From assembly GCA_965215315.1 (NCBI GenBank), contig CBDCDB010000008.1:868001-932000 (forward strand): a stretch of DNA of 64,000 nucleotides, written 5' to 3'. The notes under the pieces were generated by a model. It ran no database searches. It was given only the letters and a program-made list of their open reading frames with translations, and was not told where the DNA came from. The position numbers and the translations under genes were made by a program. The number at the start of each line of letters is the position of its first letter. Position 1 is the stretch's first letter. This document shows, piece by piece, positions 26,035-33,859 of this stretch. Source of the DNA: Truepera sp965215315. GTDB taxonomy: Bacteria; Deinococcota; Deinococci; Deinococcales; Trueperaceae.

Positions 26035-27744
26035 TCATGCAGTCTCCAATATAGGAGCTTGCGGCGGCCCCTGCGGGTCGCTCGTCACGACCTCAAAACC
26101 GAGCCGCGCACCTTCGGCAACGTAAAACGCGATGTTCACCTCTTTCGTACTTTCACCGAGCGATTTGCGACCAAACGCGCGGCTCGCCGTCATGATCATC
26201 GTTTCGGCGAGGCAGGCTGGCACCAGACCGTCACCGAAGTGCAGGTCGAGCGAACTTTTCGCGTCTCCCGGCGGCCTGACGACGCCGCCGGGGATGAGCG
26301 CGACGCCTGGAACCTGGCGAACTCCTTCGTCTACGTCAGCGGGTCGGCCCAAGTCGAAAACCCACGTACCCGGTTTGACGTGTTCGGCGAAGATAACCGG
26401 ATTGGGATCGGAGGTTGCCGTAAAAATGAGGTCGGCCTCCGACATCCGCCCTACGTCCGTTGAGACGAGAATATCGGTTTGCGGATATTTACGCAGGAGC
26501 GTGCGGGCGCTCCTTGAGAGTCGCTCGGCGTCACGGCCGATCAAGATCAGCCGCGCTACCTCGGGCGCAACGGTGCGGGCGACGCCGAACGCGACGACCC
26601 CATTGGCTCCAACGACAGCAGCGGTTGCTTGCTCGAGTGAGCGGCCTGAAGCGGTAAACTGCGCCAGCAACCCCGGCAGCGCCGCGCGTACCGTCCCGGC
26701 CGTGTACGCGCCGCCGTTGGTCACGGGCAACTCGGGCACAGCGGCTTGAACCTCTAAACCCTTGTTCCCCACCGTTGACCAAAATGCCCCCAACCCGAAC
26801 GCCTCAGCGCCGAGTTCATGCGCGAGCCGCGCACCTTGCGTCGCCATTCGGAGGGCTTCGTCCGGGTAGCGCCGAATCTGCTCAGGCAGCATCGGCCCGC
26901 CGATCAGCATGACCCGTAACTCGCGCCCGTCTAAAAGGGTGACGCCGCGCACGTCGCCGCTCCACTGCGGCCGCAGCCACCTGACCGAAAGGCGGCTGAG
27001 CGGTTCGGGCAACAGCCCTCGGCGCAACAGCGGTTTGAGCCAGCGGGAGCTGCGCGACTGCCAGAGGTCGTCTAGGGTCAGCGGATGAATCATAAACGCC
27101 GCGTAGACCACGTGCGGGTCAACACCGCGCACGGGCGGCGGGTCGCCGAGGCGTGTTTCGGTACCATCCAGAATTCGGGCCAGACTGACCTTGTGACGCC
27201 ATACCCCGAGGAGAACGATCCCAAACGCCGCAGGTAGATAGCCAGCTACGTATTCGGCAGGTACAGCCAACGCAAGCAGCGGCAAGCTGAGCAGACCCGC
27301 CGTCGTCGCTAAAGAAACATACTTGCGCCAGCCCAGCAGCGCAGCGTAAACCATGACCGGGAGCAGTGTCAGGGCAAAAGGAACGCCGCCGTAAGCCCAA
27401 AGTCCGGCGAGAATGCCTAACAGCACACCGTTACCCCGCCCGCGCGGAAGCTCACCGCGCCACCGCGGGAGCGGATGGAGATGTCCGGCGTAAACGCCGA
27501 GCGCCGCCCACGGGTTTCCGGCAAACAGCGCGAGCGCCAGAATCCCTTTGACCGCGTCGAGCACAAACGAGCCGAGCGCGGCAGGCACCCCGACAAACCG
27601 TAGCAGGTTTTCAACGCCCAGGTTGTGGGCGCTCGTCGTCGCAGGATTTTGACCGCTTAAGAGCGCAACCCAGCGCCCACCCAGCGGCAACGAACCGAGA
27701 CCGTAACCGGCGCACACGGCGAGCAGGGCGAAAAGGACAGGCAC
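26035..27744 (-). CDS. Fusion of PlsY-like membrane acyltransferase and acyl-ACP-reductase-like domain
   Basis: The protein has 569 residues. About 1-195 resemble PlsY, the acyl-phosphate:glycerol-3-phosphate acyltransferase: several membrane helices, GSLPLGGRW, a degenerate N-x-G-x2-N-x2-R box (N41-R49), DAVKG (63-67), GHLHPLP and RGRGNGV in place of GGKGVAT. Residues about 210-569 follow cyanobacterial acyl-ACP reductase (AAR): TNGGAYTAG, a nucleotide-binding VVGANGVVAFGVA (377-389) and CLAETM with Cys511 matching the acylated catalytic Cys of AAR. This would make fatty aldehyde from acyl-ACP or acyl-CoA. The order and combination are unusual to me. Start GTG at 27744 has TACAAT six bases upstream. 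Product and in vivo substrate are inferred. Confidence 0.75.
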   Translation of the reverse strand: MPVLFALLAVCAGYGLGSLPLGGRWVALLSGQNPATTSAHNLGVENLLRFVGVPAALGSFVLDAVKGILALALFAGNPWAALGVYAGHLHPLPRWRGELPRGRGNGVLLGILAGLWAYGGVPFALTLLPVMVYAALLGWRKYVSLATTAGLLSLPLLALAVPAEYVAGYLPAAFGIVLLGVWRHKVSLARILDGTETRLGDPPPVRGVDPHVVYAAFMIHPLTLDDLWQSRSSRWLKPLLRRGLLPEPLSRLSVRWLRPQWSGDVRGVTLLDGRELRVMLIGGPMLPEQIRRYPDEALRMATQGARLAHELGAEAFGLGAFWSTVGNKGLEVQAAVPELPVTNGGAYTAGTVRAALPGLLAQFTASGRSLEQATAAVVGANGVVAFGVARTVAPEVARLILIGRDAERLSRSARTLLRKYPQTDILVSTDVGRMSEADLIFTATSDPNPVIFAEHVKPGTWVFDLGRPADVDEGVRQVPGVALIPGGVVRPPGDAKSSLDLHFGDGLVPACLAETMIMTASRAFGRKSLGESTKEVNIAFYVAEGARLGFEVVTSDPQGPPQAPILETA

Positions 27745-27750
27745 GCGCTT

Positions 27751-27756
27751 ATTGTA
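27751..27756 (-). promoter_or_regulatory. -10 box TACAAT of the acyltransferase/reductase fusion gene
   Basis: TACAAT lies exactly six bases before the GTG at 27744 on the reverse strand, supporting that start and leaderless transcription. Confidence 0.5.
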
Positions 27757-28096
27757 CTTGCCCTAGATGAACGCGGGTTTATTCAAACGCACGGGTGTTG
27801 CGCCGTCCGAACACCTGCGGTGGGTAGCTCGAGCCTCCTCACACAACCTGCGAGCTGCTACTCGCTGACCTTTTGACCTGTTCATAATGGTCTTTTAAGG
27901 TGTTTATTTTTATAGGGTCTAACGCAAACCTTAAGCGTGGCCTGTCTGCCATAAGGCTGTAAGCGGGCACCACTCGAGCGTTAAATGGCGTTTTAGAGGC
28001 CGGGCGATGCTTCCTAGACTAACCCTTATAGAGAGCCGGTTACACCTAAACCCAAACTCACGGTAAAATAATTTCAAAGGTTCTTCAGGAGGAACG
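27757..28096. other. Divergent intergenic region
   Basis: About 340 bases between divergent genes. I see no ORF. It must contain the -35 region of the fusion gene and the promoter of the ATP-grasp gene. A perfect AGGAGG at 28087-28092 belongs to the latter. No repeat or structured RNA was recognised. Confidence 0.4.
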
Positions 28097-29116
28097 ATCA
28101 ACATACTGCTGACAAATGCCGGAAGGCGTAACGAGCTGGTTGAGTATTTCCGCGCTGCGCTGGGTGGGCGCGGGCGCGTTTTTGCGGCAGGTACGTCGCT
28201 GGACGCACCGGCGCTGCAAGAGGCCGACGACGCCGTGATCTTGCCCCCGGTCGGCGACGCTCACTACCTCGAGGCGCTGCTCGAGTTCTGCGACTCGCGT
28301 ATCGACCTGCTGGTGCCGCTGCGTGTGCTCGAGCTGCCCACGCTGGCCTCGGCCCGGAACCGTTTCGCCGAACTCGGAACGACGGTCGTGGTGGGGACGC
28401 CCGAAACGGTCGGCATCTGCACCGACAAGTGGCAGACGTACCGGTTTTTGCAGGCACAGGGGTTGCCGACGCCTAAAACTTATTTGGCGCTAGATGACGC
28501 GCTGGGCGCGTTGGAGACGGGGGAACTCGAGTTCCCGGTCGTCCTCAAACCCCGTTGGGGGGTAGGCTCAGCCCTCCTCACCTTTCCCGAAGATGAGGAC
28601 GAGTTGGAACTGGCTTACGACCTGCTGCAGCGCCGCCTCGCCCGGACGCTGCTGGCTGGGCCGTTCGGGGACTCGAGCGCCGACGACACCAGCTTAATCG
28701 TTCAGGAGTTCGTTGTTGGGGACGAGTACAGCTTGGATATCGTCAACGACCTCTCAGGCCGTTACGTGACGACCTTTGCCAAACAAAAGCTGGCGTTGCG
28801 GGCCGGTGAAACGGACAGCGCGGTTACGGTCTGGGATGAGCGTCTGGAGCGTTTAGGACGTACTTTGGGGCAAGGTCTAGGGCACATCGGCAGCATAGAG
28901 TGCGACGTATTTTTAGGTGCTGACGGTGCGGCGTACGTTTTAGAGATCAATGCGTGCCTGGGCAACACCTACCCTTTCGCGCACGTGGCCGGAGCAGATC
29001 TACCGGCGGCGCTCATCGCCTGGACGCTCGGTGAAACGCCCGACCCGGCGTGGCTCCGCGCCGAGGCCGGGGTGAAGGCGGTGCGCTCGAGCCGCCTGCT
29101 GCTCGCGCGGGCGTAG
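28097..29116 (+). CDS. ATP-grasp carboxylate-amine ligase-like protein with apparent AUC start
   Basis: The protein has 339 residues. It begins (I/M)-NILLTNAGRRNELVEYF, the usual N-terminus of CarB-like single-domain ATP-grasp enzymes (NILxTxAGRR). The central ATP-grasp fold shows VLKPRWGVGSALLTFPEDED and VQEFVVGDEYSLDIVNDLSG, and the metal-binding EINACLGN-like end. No ATG or GTG fits the N-terminus; a perfect AGGAGG (28087-28092) lies four bases before ATC at 28097, so AUC (or AUA at 28103) is probably the initiator. The first GTG in frame (28235) would remove the N-terminal 46 residues. The substrate is unknown. Confidence 0.8.
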   Translation: MNILLTNAGRRNELVEYFRAALGGRGRVFAAGTSLDAPALQEADDAVILPPVGDAHYLEALLEFCDSRIDLLVPLRVLELPTLASARNRFAELGTTVVVGTPETVGICTDKWQTYRFLQAQGLPTPKTYLALDDALGALETGELEFPVVLKPRWGVGSALLTFPEDEDELELAYDLLQRRLARTLLAGPFGDSSADDTSLIVQEFVVGDEYSLDIVNDLSGRYVTTFAKQKLALRAGETDSAVTVWDERLERLGRTLGQGLGHIGSIECDVFLGADGAAYVLEINACLGNTYPFAHVAGADLPAALIAWTLGETPDPAWLRAEAGVKAVRSSRLLLARA

Positions 29117-29239
29117 CGCCCCGTCAGTGTGTCTTTAATATGCTCGGCTCGTTCAGTCGCCATGATAGAAAGCTAGGTCTCGAGACTTACACCTAGCGTG
29201 TGACCTAAACCCGTCTATATGGCGTACTGCGCCCAAACG

Positions 29240-29269
29240 TTGACGGTTATCTCGCGCAGCACGTATACT
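29240..29269 (+). promoter_or_regulatory. Promoter of tRNA-Leu
   Basis: TTGACG (29240-29245) and TATACT (29264-29269) are separated by 18 bases. The tRNA begins nine bases after the -10 box. Confidence 0.7.
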
Positions 29270-29278
29270 GCCCTTTGC

Positions 29279-29365
29279 GCCGGGATGGCGGAATCGGTAG
29301 ACGCGCCAGACTTAAAATCTGTTGGGCGAAAGCCCGTGCGGGTTCAAGTCCCGCTCTCGGCACCA
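29279..29365 (+). tRNA. tRNA-Leu (anticodon UAA)
   Basis: These 87 bases form a type II tRNA with a long variable arm. The acceptor stem GCCGGGA pairs with TCTCGGC, followed by discriminator A and an encoded CCA. The anticodon loop CTTAAAA gives UAA, reading UUA. The T arm contains GGTTCAAGTCC. The variable arm (GGGCGAAAGCCC region) is typical of Leu tRNAs. Confidence 0.95.
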
Positions 29366-29385
29366 CGTCAGAGGGGCAAAAAACG

Positions 29386-29425
29386 CAAACTCACGCTCTT
29401 AGTCCGAAGCGTGAGTTTGTCATTT
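29386..29425 (+). terminator. Rho-independent terminator of tRNA-Leu
   Basis: Perfect 12-bp stem: CAAACTCACGCT (29386-29397) and AGCGTGAGTTTG (29408-29419), then TCATTTT. Confidence 0.8.
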
Positions 29426-29453
29426 TAGCCACCGTTTAAGCTTTTGGCAGCCA

Positions 29454-29556
29454 TTACTTAAGCGTTCAGAGGCTACCGTAGTCATCACGGCGTGGGTGCG
29501 TGCTAGACAGGTGAGACGAAACTAATGGTTGCTGCTCCCAGGTGAGACCTAAGCAT
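29454..29556 (-). repeat. MITE copy G, degenerate
   Basis: It is similar along its length to copies C and F, including GAGGCTACCG, the core GTGCGTGCTAGACAGG and CTCCCAGGTGAGACCT, but both ends have drifted. Boundaries are approximate. Confidence 0.6.
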
Positions 29557-29577
29557 AGCACCCTTCCAGAACTGAAT

Positions 29578-30549
29578 TTACGGCGCTAGTACAAACCTCA
29601 GCGCCCCCTGAAAGCCGTTTTTCCAGTTTGTCCAGTTGTGACCCGCGCTGCGTTCGGCGCAGACGTGTTCGTAGCCTTTTTCATCCAAAACCTGCGCCAC
29701 GCCTCTGTTGATATCGGTCAGCCACTCTAAAGTTCCGACTTCAGCGTAGAAACGCAGCGGTAGCCGTTCGCGCTTTTTAAGTTCGTCCAGCACCCAAGAC
29801 CCTTTGCTCCGGTAAAAATCTCTGTCGTCCGGCGAGCCTAAAAATGCGCCTGAAAACGTCGCTACGCTGCGAAAACGCTCAGGGGCGCGGAGCGCTAACA
29901 GCATACTGACGAGTCCGCCCAGACTAGCTCCCAACGCAATCCTTTCGTCGGTTACGGAAACGGTTTGTTCAACTTCGGGTATCGCCTCTTCCAGGACAAA
30001 TTTTTGGTAAGCCGGGTTGAAGCCGTACTCCTGTGTGCGGTGGGTAGGCTCGAGAAACACCAGCTGCGCCGGACGCACGAGTCCATCACGCAACAGGGTT
30101 TCTAAAACCAGGTGCAGCTTGGCGTAACGGTACAGGGCTACGCCGTCCTGAACGTACACAGCCGGTAGCGGTTCGTCCTCAAAATCTTTGGGTGTATAGA
30201 TAGTGACGCGCTTGGTCTGTTTTAGGTGGGTGGACTCGAGCCGTAACCTTCTGGTCTCCCCTAGCGGCAGCTCGTCTGGCTGAGCGTAAGGGTCAGGCTG
30301 ATACTCGGGGCCGTAAACCGCGCTTACCGCACCGTACCAGGGGTTGTCGGCGCGCTCTTTACGTTCAGGGTCGGCGTGCAGTTTGCCCGCTTCGTCTAAA
30401 AAAGCGTACTCGAAATACACGTCTTCGGGCAGTGTGAGGGCAAAGCTCGAGACGTTGCGGGCGTCTACCGGATGCGGGTTTCGGTCCATATCGGTCAGGT
30501 CGGAGGCTACCGCAGTGGCCCATTCAGGAACGTTGACGTGAAGGTTCAT
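29578..30549 (-). CDS. Enterochelin-esterase-like alpha/beta hydrolase
   Basis: This 323-residue protein has an N-terminal beta-sandwich (CBM48-like, YFEYAFLDEAGKLHADPERK) and an esterase D-type hydrolase domain with nucleophile elbow ALGASLGGLVSM (Ser) and a C-terminal His in AGHNWTNWK. Such Fes-like esterases hydrolyse siderophore or other esters; the substrate cannot be told. The ATG at 30549 has TAGACT six bases upstream. It is divergent from the patB-type gene. Confidence 0.8.
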   Translation of the reverse strand: MNLHVNVPEWATAVASDLTDMDRNPHPVDARNVSSFALTLPEDVYFEYAFLDEAGKLHADPERKERADNPWYGAVSAVYGPEYQPDPYAQPDELPLGETRRLRLESTHLKQTKRVTIYTPKDFEDEPLPAVYVQDGVALYRYAKLHLVLETLLRDGLVRPAQLVFLEPTHRTQEYGFNPAYQKFVLEEAIPEVEQTVSVTDERIALGASLGGLVSMLLALRAPERFRSVATFSGAFLGSPDDRDFYRSKGSWVLDELKKRERLPLRFYAEVGTLEWLTDINRGVAQVLDEKGYEHVCAERSAGHNWTNWKNGFQGALRFVLAP

Positions 30550-30595
30550 CCCACCAGTCTAGTTGCTCAGGCCTGGCGGCTGCTAAACTCTCCTT

Positions 30596-31762
30596 ATGAC
30601 CACGACCCCTTTTGATGTGACCCTAGCGGCGATGCGCGAAAAAAACTGCATGAAGTGGACGTTTTACGAGGACGACGTGCTGCCCCTGTGGGTCGCCGAC
30701 ATGGATTTTCCGCCTGCTGACGTGATCGCCCAGGCGCTCGCGGAACGCGCCCGGAGCGGCAATCTGGGCTATCCGGCAGGGTACGCGACCGGCGAACCGG
30801 GACTCCGTGAGGCGCTGCAAGCGTGGCTCGAGACGCGCCACGCTTGGCACGTTAGCGAGGACGACATCATGCCGGTTCACGGCATCGTGCCGGGGCTCTA
30901 TCTGGGCGCGCTAGCCTGCGCCTCGGCGGGTGAAGGCGTGCTCTTACAGACGCCCATCTATCCGCCCTTTATCTCGGCCGTCAACGATACCGGGCGGGTA
31001 GCGCAGTACAGCCCGCTGGTGTGGTCGGGGTCGCGCTTTGAGATGGATTTGGCGGGGCTCGAGGCGACCATCACGCCCGAAACCCGGCTGCTGCTGATTT
31101 GCAACCCGCACAATCCAACCGGGCGCGTGTTTGAACGGGGTGAGCTGGAGGCTCTAGCCGACATCGTCCTCCGGCACCGGTTATGGGTCGTGTCCGACGA
31201 GCTGCACAGCGACCTCGTATATCCGGGGCAGCAGCACATCCCTTTTGCCTCACTCTCGGACGAGATCGCAGAGCGCACGGTGACGCTGTTGGGGCCGACC
31301 AAGACCTTTAATATCGCCGGGCTTAAAATCGGCTTTATCATCACCCAAAACAAGGCGTTACGCAACCGGCTTAAACAAGCTGGAGCGGGACTTGTCACGC
31401 CGCCCAACGTGATGGCGCAGACGGCGGCGAAAGCGGCTTATACCGAAGGGCGCGCGTGGCTGTCAGGGGCGCTTGAATACCTGCAAAATAACCGCGACCG
31501 GGTGACGACGTTTGCTGACACGTACCTGCCGGGAGGGTCTTACAAAGCACCTGAGGGCACCTATTTGTCATGGCTCGATCTGGGCGGTCTCGAGCTCGGT
31601 GAATCGCTCTACGATACCCTGCTCTCGTGCGGGGTGGGGCTTAACGAGGGGCCGCCCTATGGCCCCGGCGGAGAGGGTTTCGCGCGGCTCAACTTCGCGA
31701 CGTCTACAGCTATTTTAGACGAGGCGCTGGAGCGGCTCAAAACTGGCTTAGGGCTTGACTGA
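30596..31762 (+). CDS. patB: PLP-dependent C-S lyase / aminotransferase, PatB/MalY type
   Basis: This 388-residue fold-type I enzyme has the MalY/PatB signature PLWVADMDFPPADVIAQALA near the start. CNPHNPTGRVF, VVSDELHSDLVYPG and the PLP lysine in TKTFNIAGLK follow. PatB cleaves cystathionine to homocysteine; related members act as aminotransferases. The ATG at 30596 has TAAACT six bases upstream. The uracil-DNA glycosylase gene starts inside its 3' end. Confidence 0.87.
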   Translation: MTTTPFDVTLAAMREKNCMKWTFYEDDVLPLWVADMDFPPADVIAQALAERARSGNLGYPAGYATGEPGLREALQAWLETRHAWHVSEDDIMPVHGIVPGLYLGALACASAGEGVLLQTPIYPPFISAVNDTGRVAQYSPLVWSGSRFEMDLAGLEATITPETRLLLICNPHNPTGRVFERGELEALADIVLRHRLWVVSDELHSDLVYPGQQHIPFASLSDEIAERTVTLLGPTKTFNIAGLKIGFIITQNKALRNRLKQAGAGLVTPPNVMAQTAAKAAYTEGRAWLSGALEYLQNNRDRVTTFADTYLPGGSYKAPEGTYLSWLDLGGLELGESLYDTLLSCGVGLNEGPPYGPGGEGFARLNFATSTAILDEALERLKTGLGLD

Positions 31763-32450
31763 ATTTGAAACCACCTACGACCCGGCTCCGGACACACTCC
31801 TGAGCTGTACGCGGTGCCCCAGACTGGTAGAGCACCGCGGAACAGTCGCCCGTGAAAAGCGCCGCAGCTACCAGAACGAGCCGTACTGGGGCCGCCCGGT
31901 TCCCGGTTTCGGCGACCCCAGAGCGACAATTTTGCTGTTAGGTCTCGCCCCCGGCGCACACGGCTCGAACCGGACCGGTCGGATGTTTACCGGCGACGGC
32001 TCCGGCAATTTTCTCTTTCCGGCCCTCTACCGGGTGGGTCTAACCAATCAACCGCTGGCACAAAGTCTGGACGACGGTCTCATGCTTAGCGGCATGTTTA
32101 TTACCGCTGCCGCCCGCTGCGCCCCGCCGGACAACAAACCGACAAGAGGTGAACTGGCGAACTGTCGAAGCTGGCTGGAACGCGACTTTGCGGGGTTGCC
32201 GCAGCTGAAGGTCGTTTTAGCGCTCGGCAAGATTGCGCACGACAGTTACCTCGAGTTCTTGCAGCGGCGAGGTCACAGACTCACCAAAGCTTCGCACGGC
32301 TTCGTACACGGCGCATTTCACACGTTTGAAGGTGCGCTGCCAATGCTCGACTCGTACCACGTCAGTCTGCAAAATACCAATACCGGCAAACTGACGCCGG
32401 AGATGTTTGACGCGGTTTTACAGCGAGCCAAGCTTCTGGCTGAGTTGTAA
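31755..32450 (+). CDS. Uracil-DNA glycosylase, family 5 (UDGb)
   Basis: This 231-residue DNA repair enzyme has motif A GLAPGAHGSNRTGRMFTGDG, which lacks the acidic catalytic residue, and motif B SYHVSLQNTNTGKLT; both define family 5 (UDGb, as in Thermus and Pyrobaculum). In motif B the usual His-Pro-Ser is His-Val-Ser. Cysteines LLSCTRCP and AARC...LANC supply the [4Fe-4S] cluster. It removes uracil, hypoxanthine and similar bases. The start appears to be the TTG at 31755, eight bases before the end of the previous gene, implying translational coupling. Confidence 0.88.
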   Translation: MTEFETTYDPAPDTLLSCTRCPRLVEHRGTVAREKRRSYQNEPYWGRPVPGFGDPRATILLLGLAPGAHGSNRTGRMFTGDGSGNFLFPALYRVGLTNQPLAQSLDDGLMLSGMFITAAARCAPPDNKPTRGELANCRSWLERDFAGLPQLKVVLALGKIAHDSYLEFLQRRGHRLTKASHGFVHGAFHTFEGALPMLDSYHVSLQNTNTGKLTPEMFDAVLQRAKLLAEL

Positions 32451-32518
32451 GCATTTTTCTGTTCTAAACATTTATTTGGCTTTGCCCAAACCATCTCGAC
32501 AATTCGTTAAGCTAGGGG

Positions 32519-33670
32519 GTGCCCGCACCTTTTAAGGCAGCCCTGACCTTGGACCCCACCCTCGAGTCCGCCCTTACAGCCGGTCATCCCTGGGTTTACC
32601 GCAACCACTTACCCAAACATTCGCTCCAAACCGGCGATTGGGTGCGGGTCATAGCGGGCAGCGCCGAAGCGTACGGACTCTTTGACGCTGACGGGCAGAT
32701 TGCGGTGCGGCTTTTCGGGAACGTGCTGCCGGAGGGAAAATGGCTCGAGCAGCGCCTCAGAGACGCCGCCACACTCCGCGCCGGGGTCATCGGCCCGGAT
32801 ACGAACGCGTACCGCCTGATGTACGGCGAAGGCGACTTTTTACCGGGTATCACCGCCGACCGCTACGAACGGTTTGCCGTCTTAAAGAGCTACACCGAGA
32901 GCGTTTCGGCGCTTGTACCGGAAGTAGCGCGGATTCTCGGGATGTCGCTCCGGCTGAAGGGGGTGGTCTCGAGGGATTCCGGGGAGACCAGGGCGCTGTG
33001 GGGTCAGCTGCCGCCGCCCGAACTGACCGTACAGGAAAACGGCCTCAGGCTCCTCGCCAACCTCTATGACGGGCAGAAGACCGGGTTGTTTCTAGACCAC
33101 CGCGATAACCGGCAGACTTTAGCGCGGTTTACGGCGGGTCAACGCGTGCTCAATTTGTTCAGCTATACCGGCGCGTTTTCGCTTTACGCACTCCAGGGTA
33201 GAGCCGCGCACGTGACAAGTGTTGATATCGCGCCCGCCGCTACGGAAGATGCCAAACGCAATTTCGCCCTAAACGGCTTCGATTCAGACGCGCATACGTT
33301 TTTAAGTACCGACGTATTTGCCCTGTTGACTGAGTATGTATCACGTAAAGAACAGTTTGACGTTATCGTCCTCGACCCGCCCTCATTAGCTCGTAACAAA
33401 AAGAGCCGCTTCTCCGCCCTGCGTGCGTATACCAAACTCAACGCGCAGGCGCTCCGCTGTGTACAACCGGGGGGCTTCTTGGCAACCGCAAGCTGCACCG
33501 CGCAGGTCTCGCCTGAGGATTTTCGCCGTATTTTAGGCGAGGCCGCCGCCGCCGCAGGGGTACGCGCACAGGTCATTCATGAAACGGGACACGCACCTGA
33601 CCATCCGGTGCCAGCAGGTTTTCCTGAAGGGCGTTATCTTAAGTTCTTAATTCTCAGGGTTCTACCTTAG
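32519..33670 (+). CDS. RlmI-type 23S rRNA cytosine-C5 methyltransferase
   Basis: This 383-residue protein has an N-terminal PUA domain (TAGHPWVYRNHLPKHSLQTG) followed by an EEHEE linker and a Rossmann methyltransferase with VLNLFSYTGAFSLYAL (motif I) and VLDPPSLARNKKS (motif IV). The SCTAQVSPEDF segment holds the catalytic Cys. It fits the RlmI/YccW group, which methylates C1962. The start is a GTG at 32519 inside AGGGGGTG, with TAAGCT just upstream. Confidence 0.85.
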   Translation: MPAPFKAALTLDPTLESALTAGHPWVYRNHLPKHSLQTGDWVRVIAGSAEAYGLFDADGQIAVRLFGNVLPEGKWLEQRLRDAATLRAGVIGPDTNAYRLMYGEGDFLPGITADRYERFAVLKSYTESVSALVPEVARILGMSLRLKGVVSRDSGETRALWGQLPPPELTVQENGLRLLANLYDGQKTGLFLDHRDNRQTLARFTAGQRVLNLFSYTGAFSLYALQGRAAHVTSVDIAPAATEDAKRNFALNGFDSDAHTFLSTDVFALLTEYVSRKEQFDVIVLDPPSLARNKKSRFSALRAYTKLNAQALRCVQPGGFLATASCTAQVSPEDFRRILGEAAAAAGVRAQVIHETGHAPDHPVPAGFPEGRYLKFLILRVLP

Positions 33671-33859
33671 GGTTCGAGCCAAAGACTCCCGAGTACTGTT
33701 CATCTGCTCTTTAATTCTCGCTTCTTGATGCTAAAACCCTGTAAACCCAAAATGACGCAACCATCACCCCATAGACCAAACCTAGACCACATGTAAGGCC
33801 AAGGCAACTCTCGTTTGGGGGGCCGTGATAGGTTAAGTTTTGCTTGCAGGAGGCCCGCT

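Noticed and set aside
28098..28457. Reverse Arg/Pro-rich frame opposite the ATP-grasp gene start
   Set aside because: Composition typical of an antisense shadow; the forward frame carries the family N-terminus.
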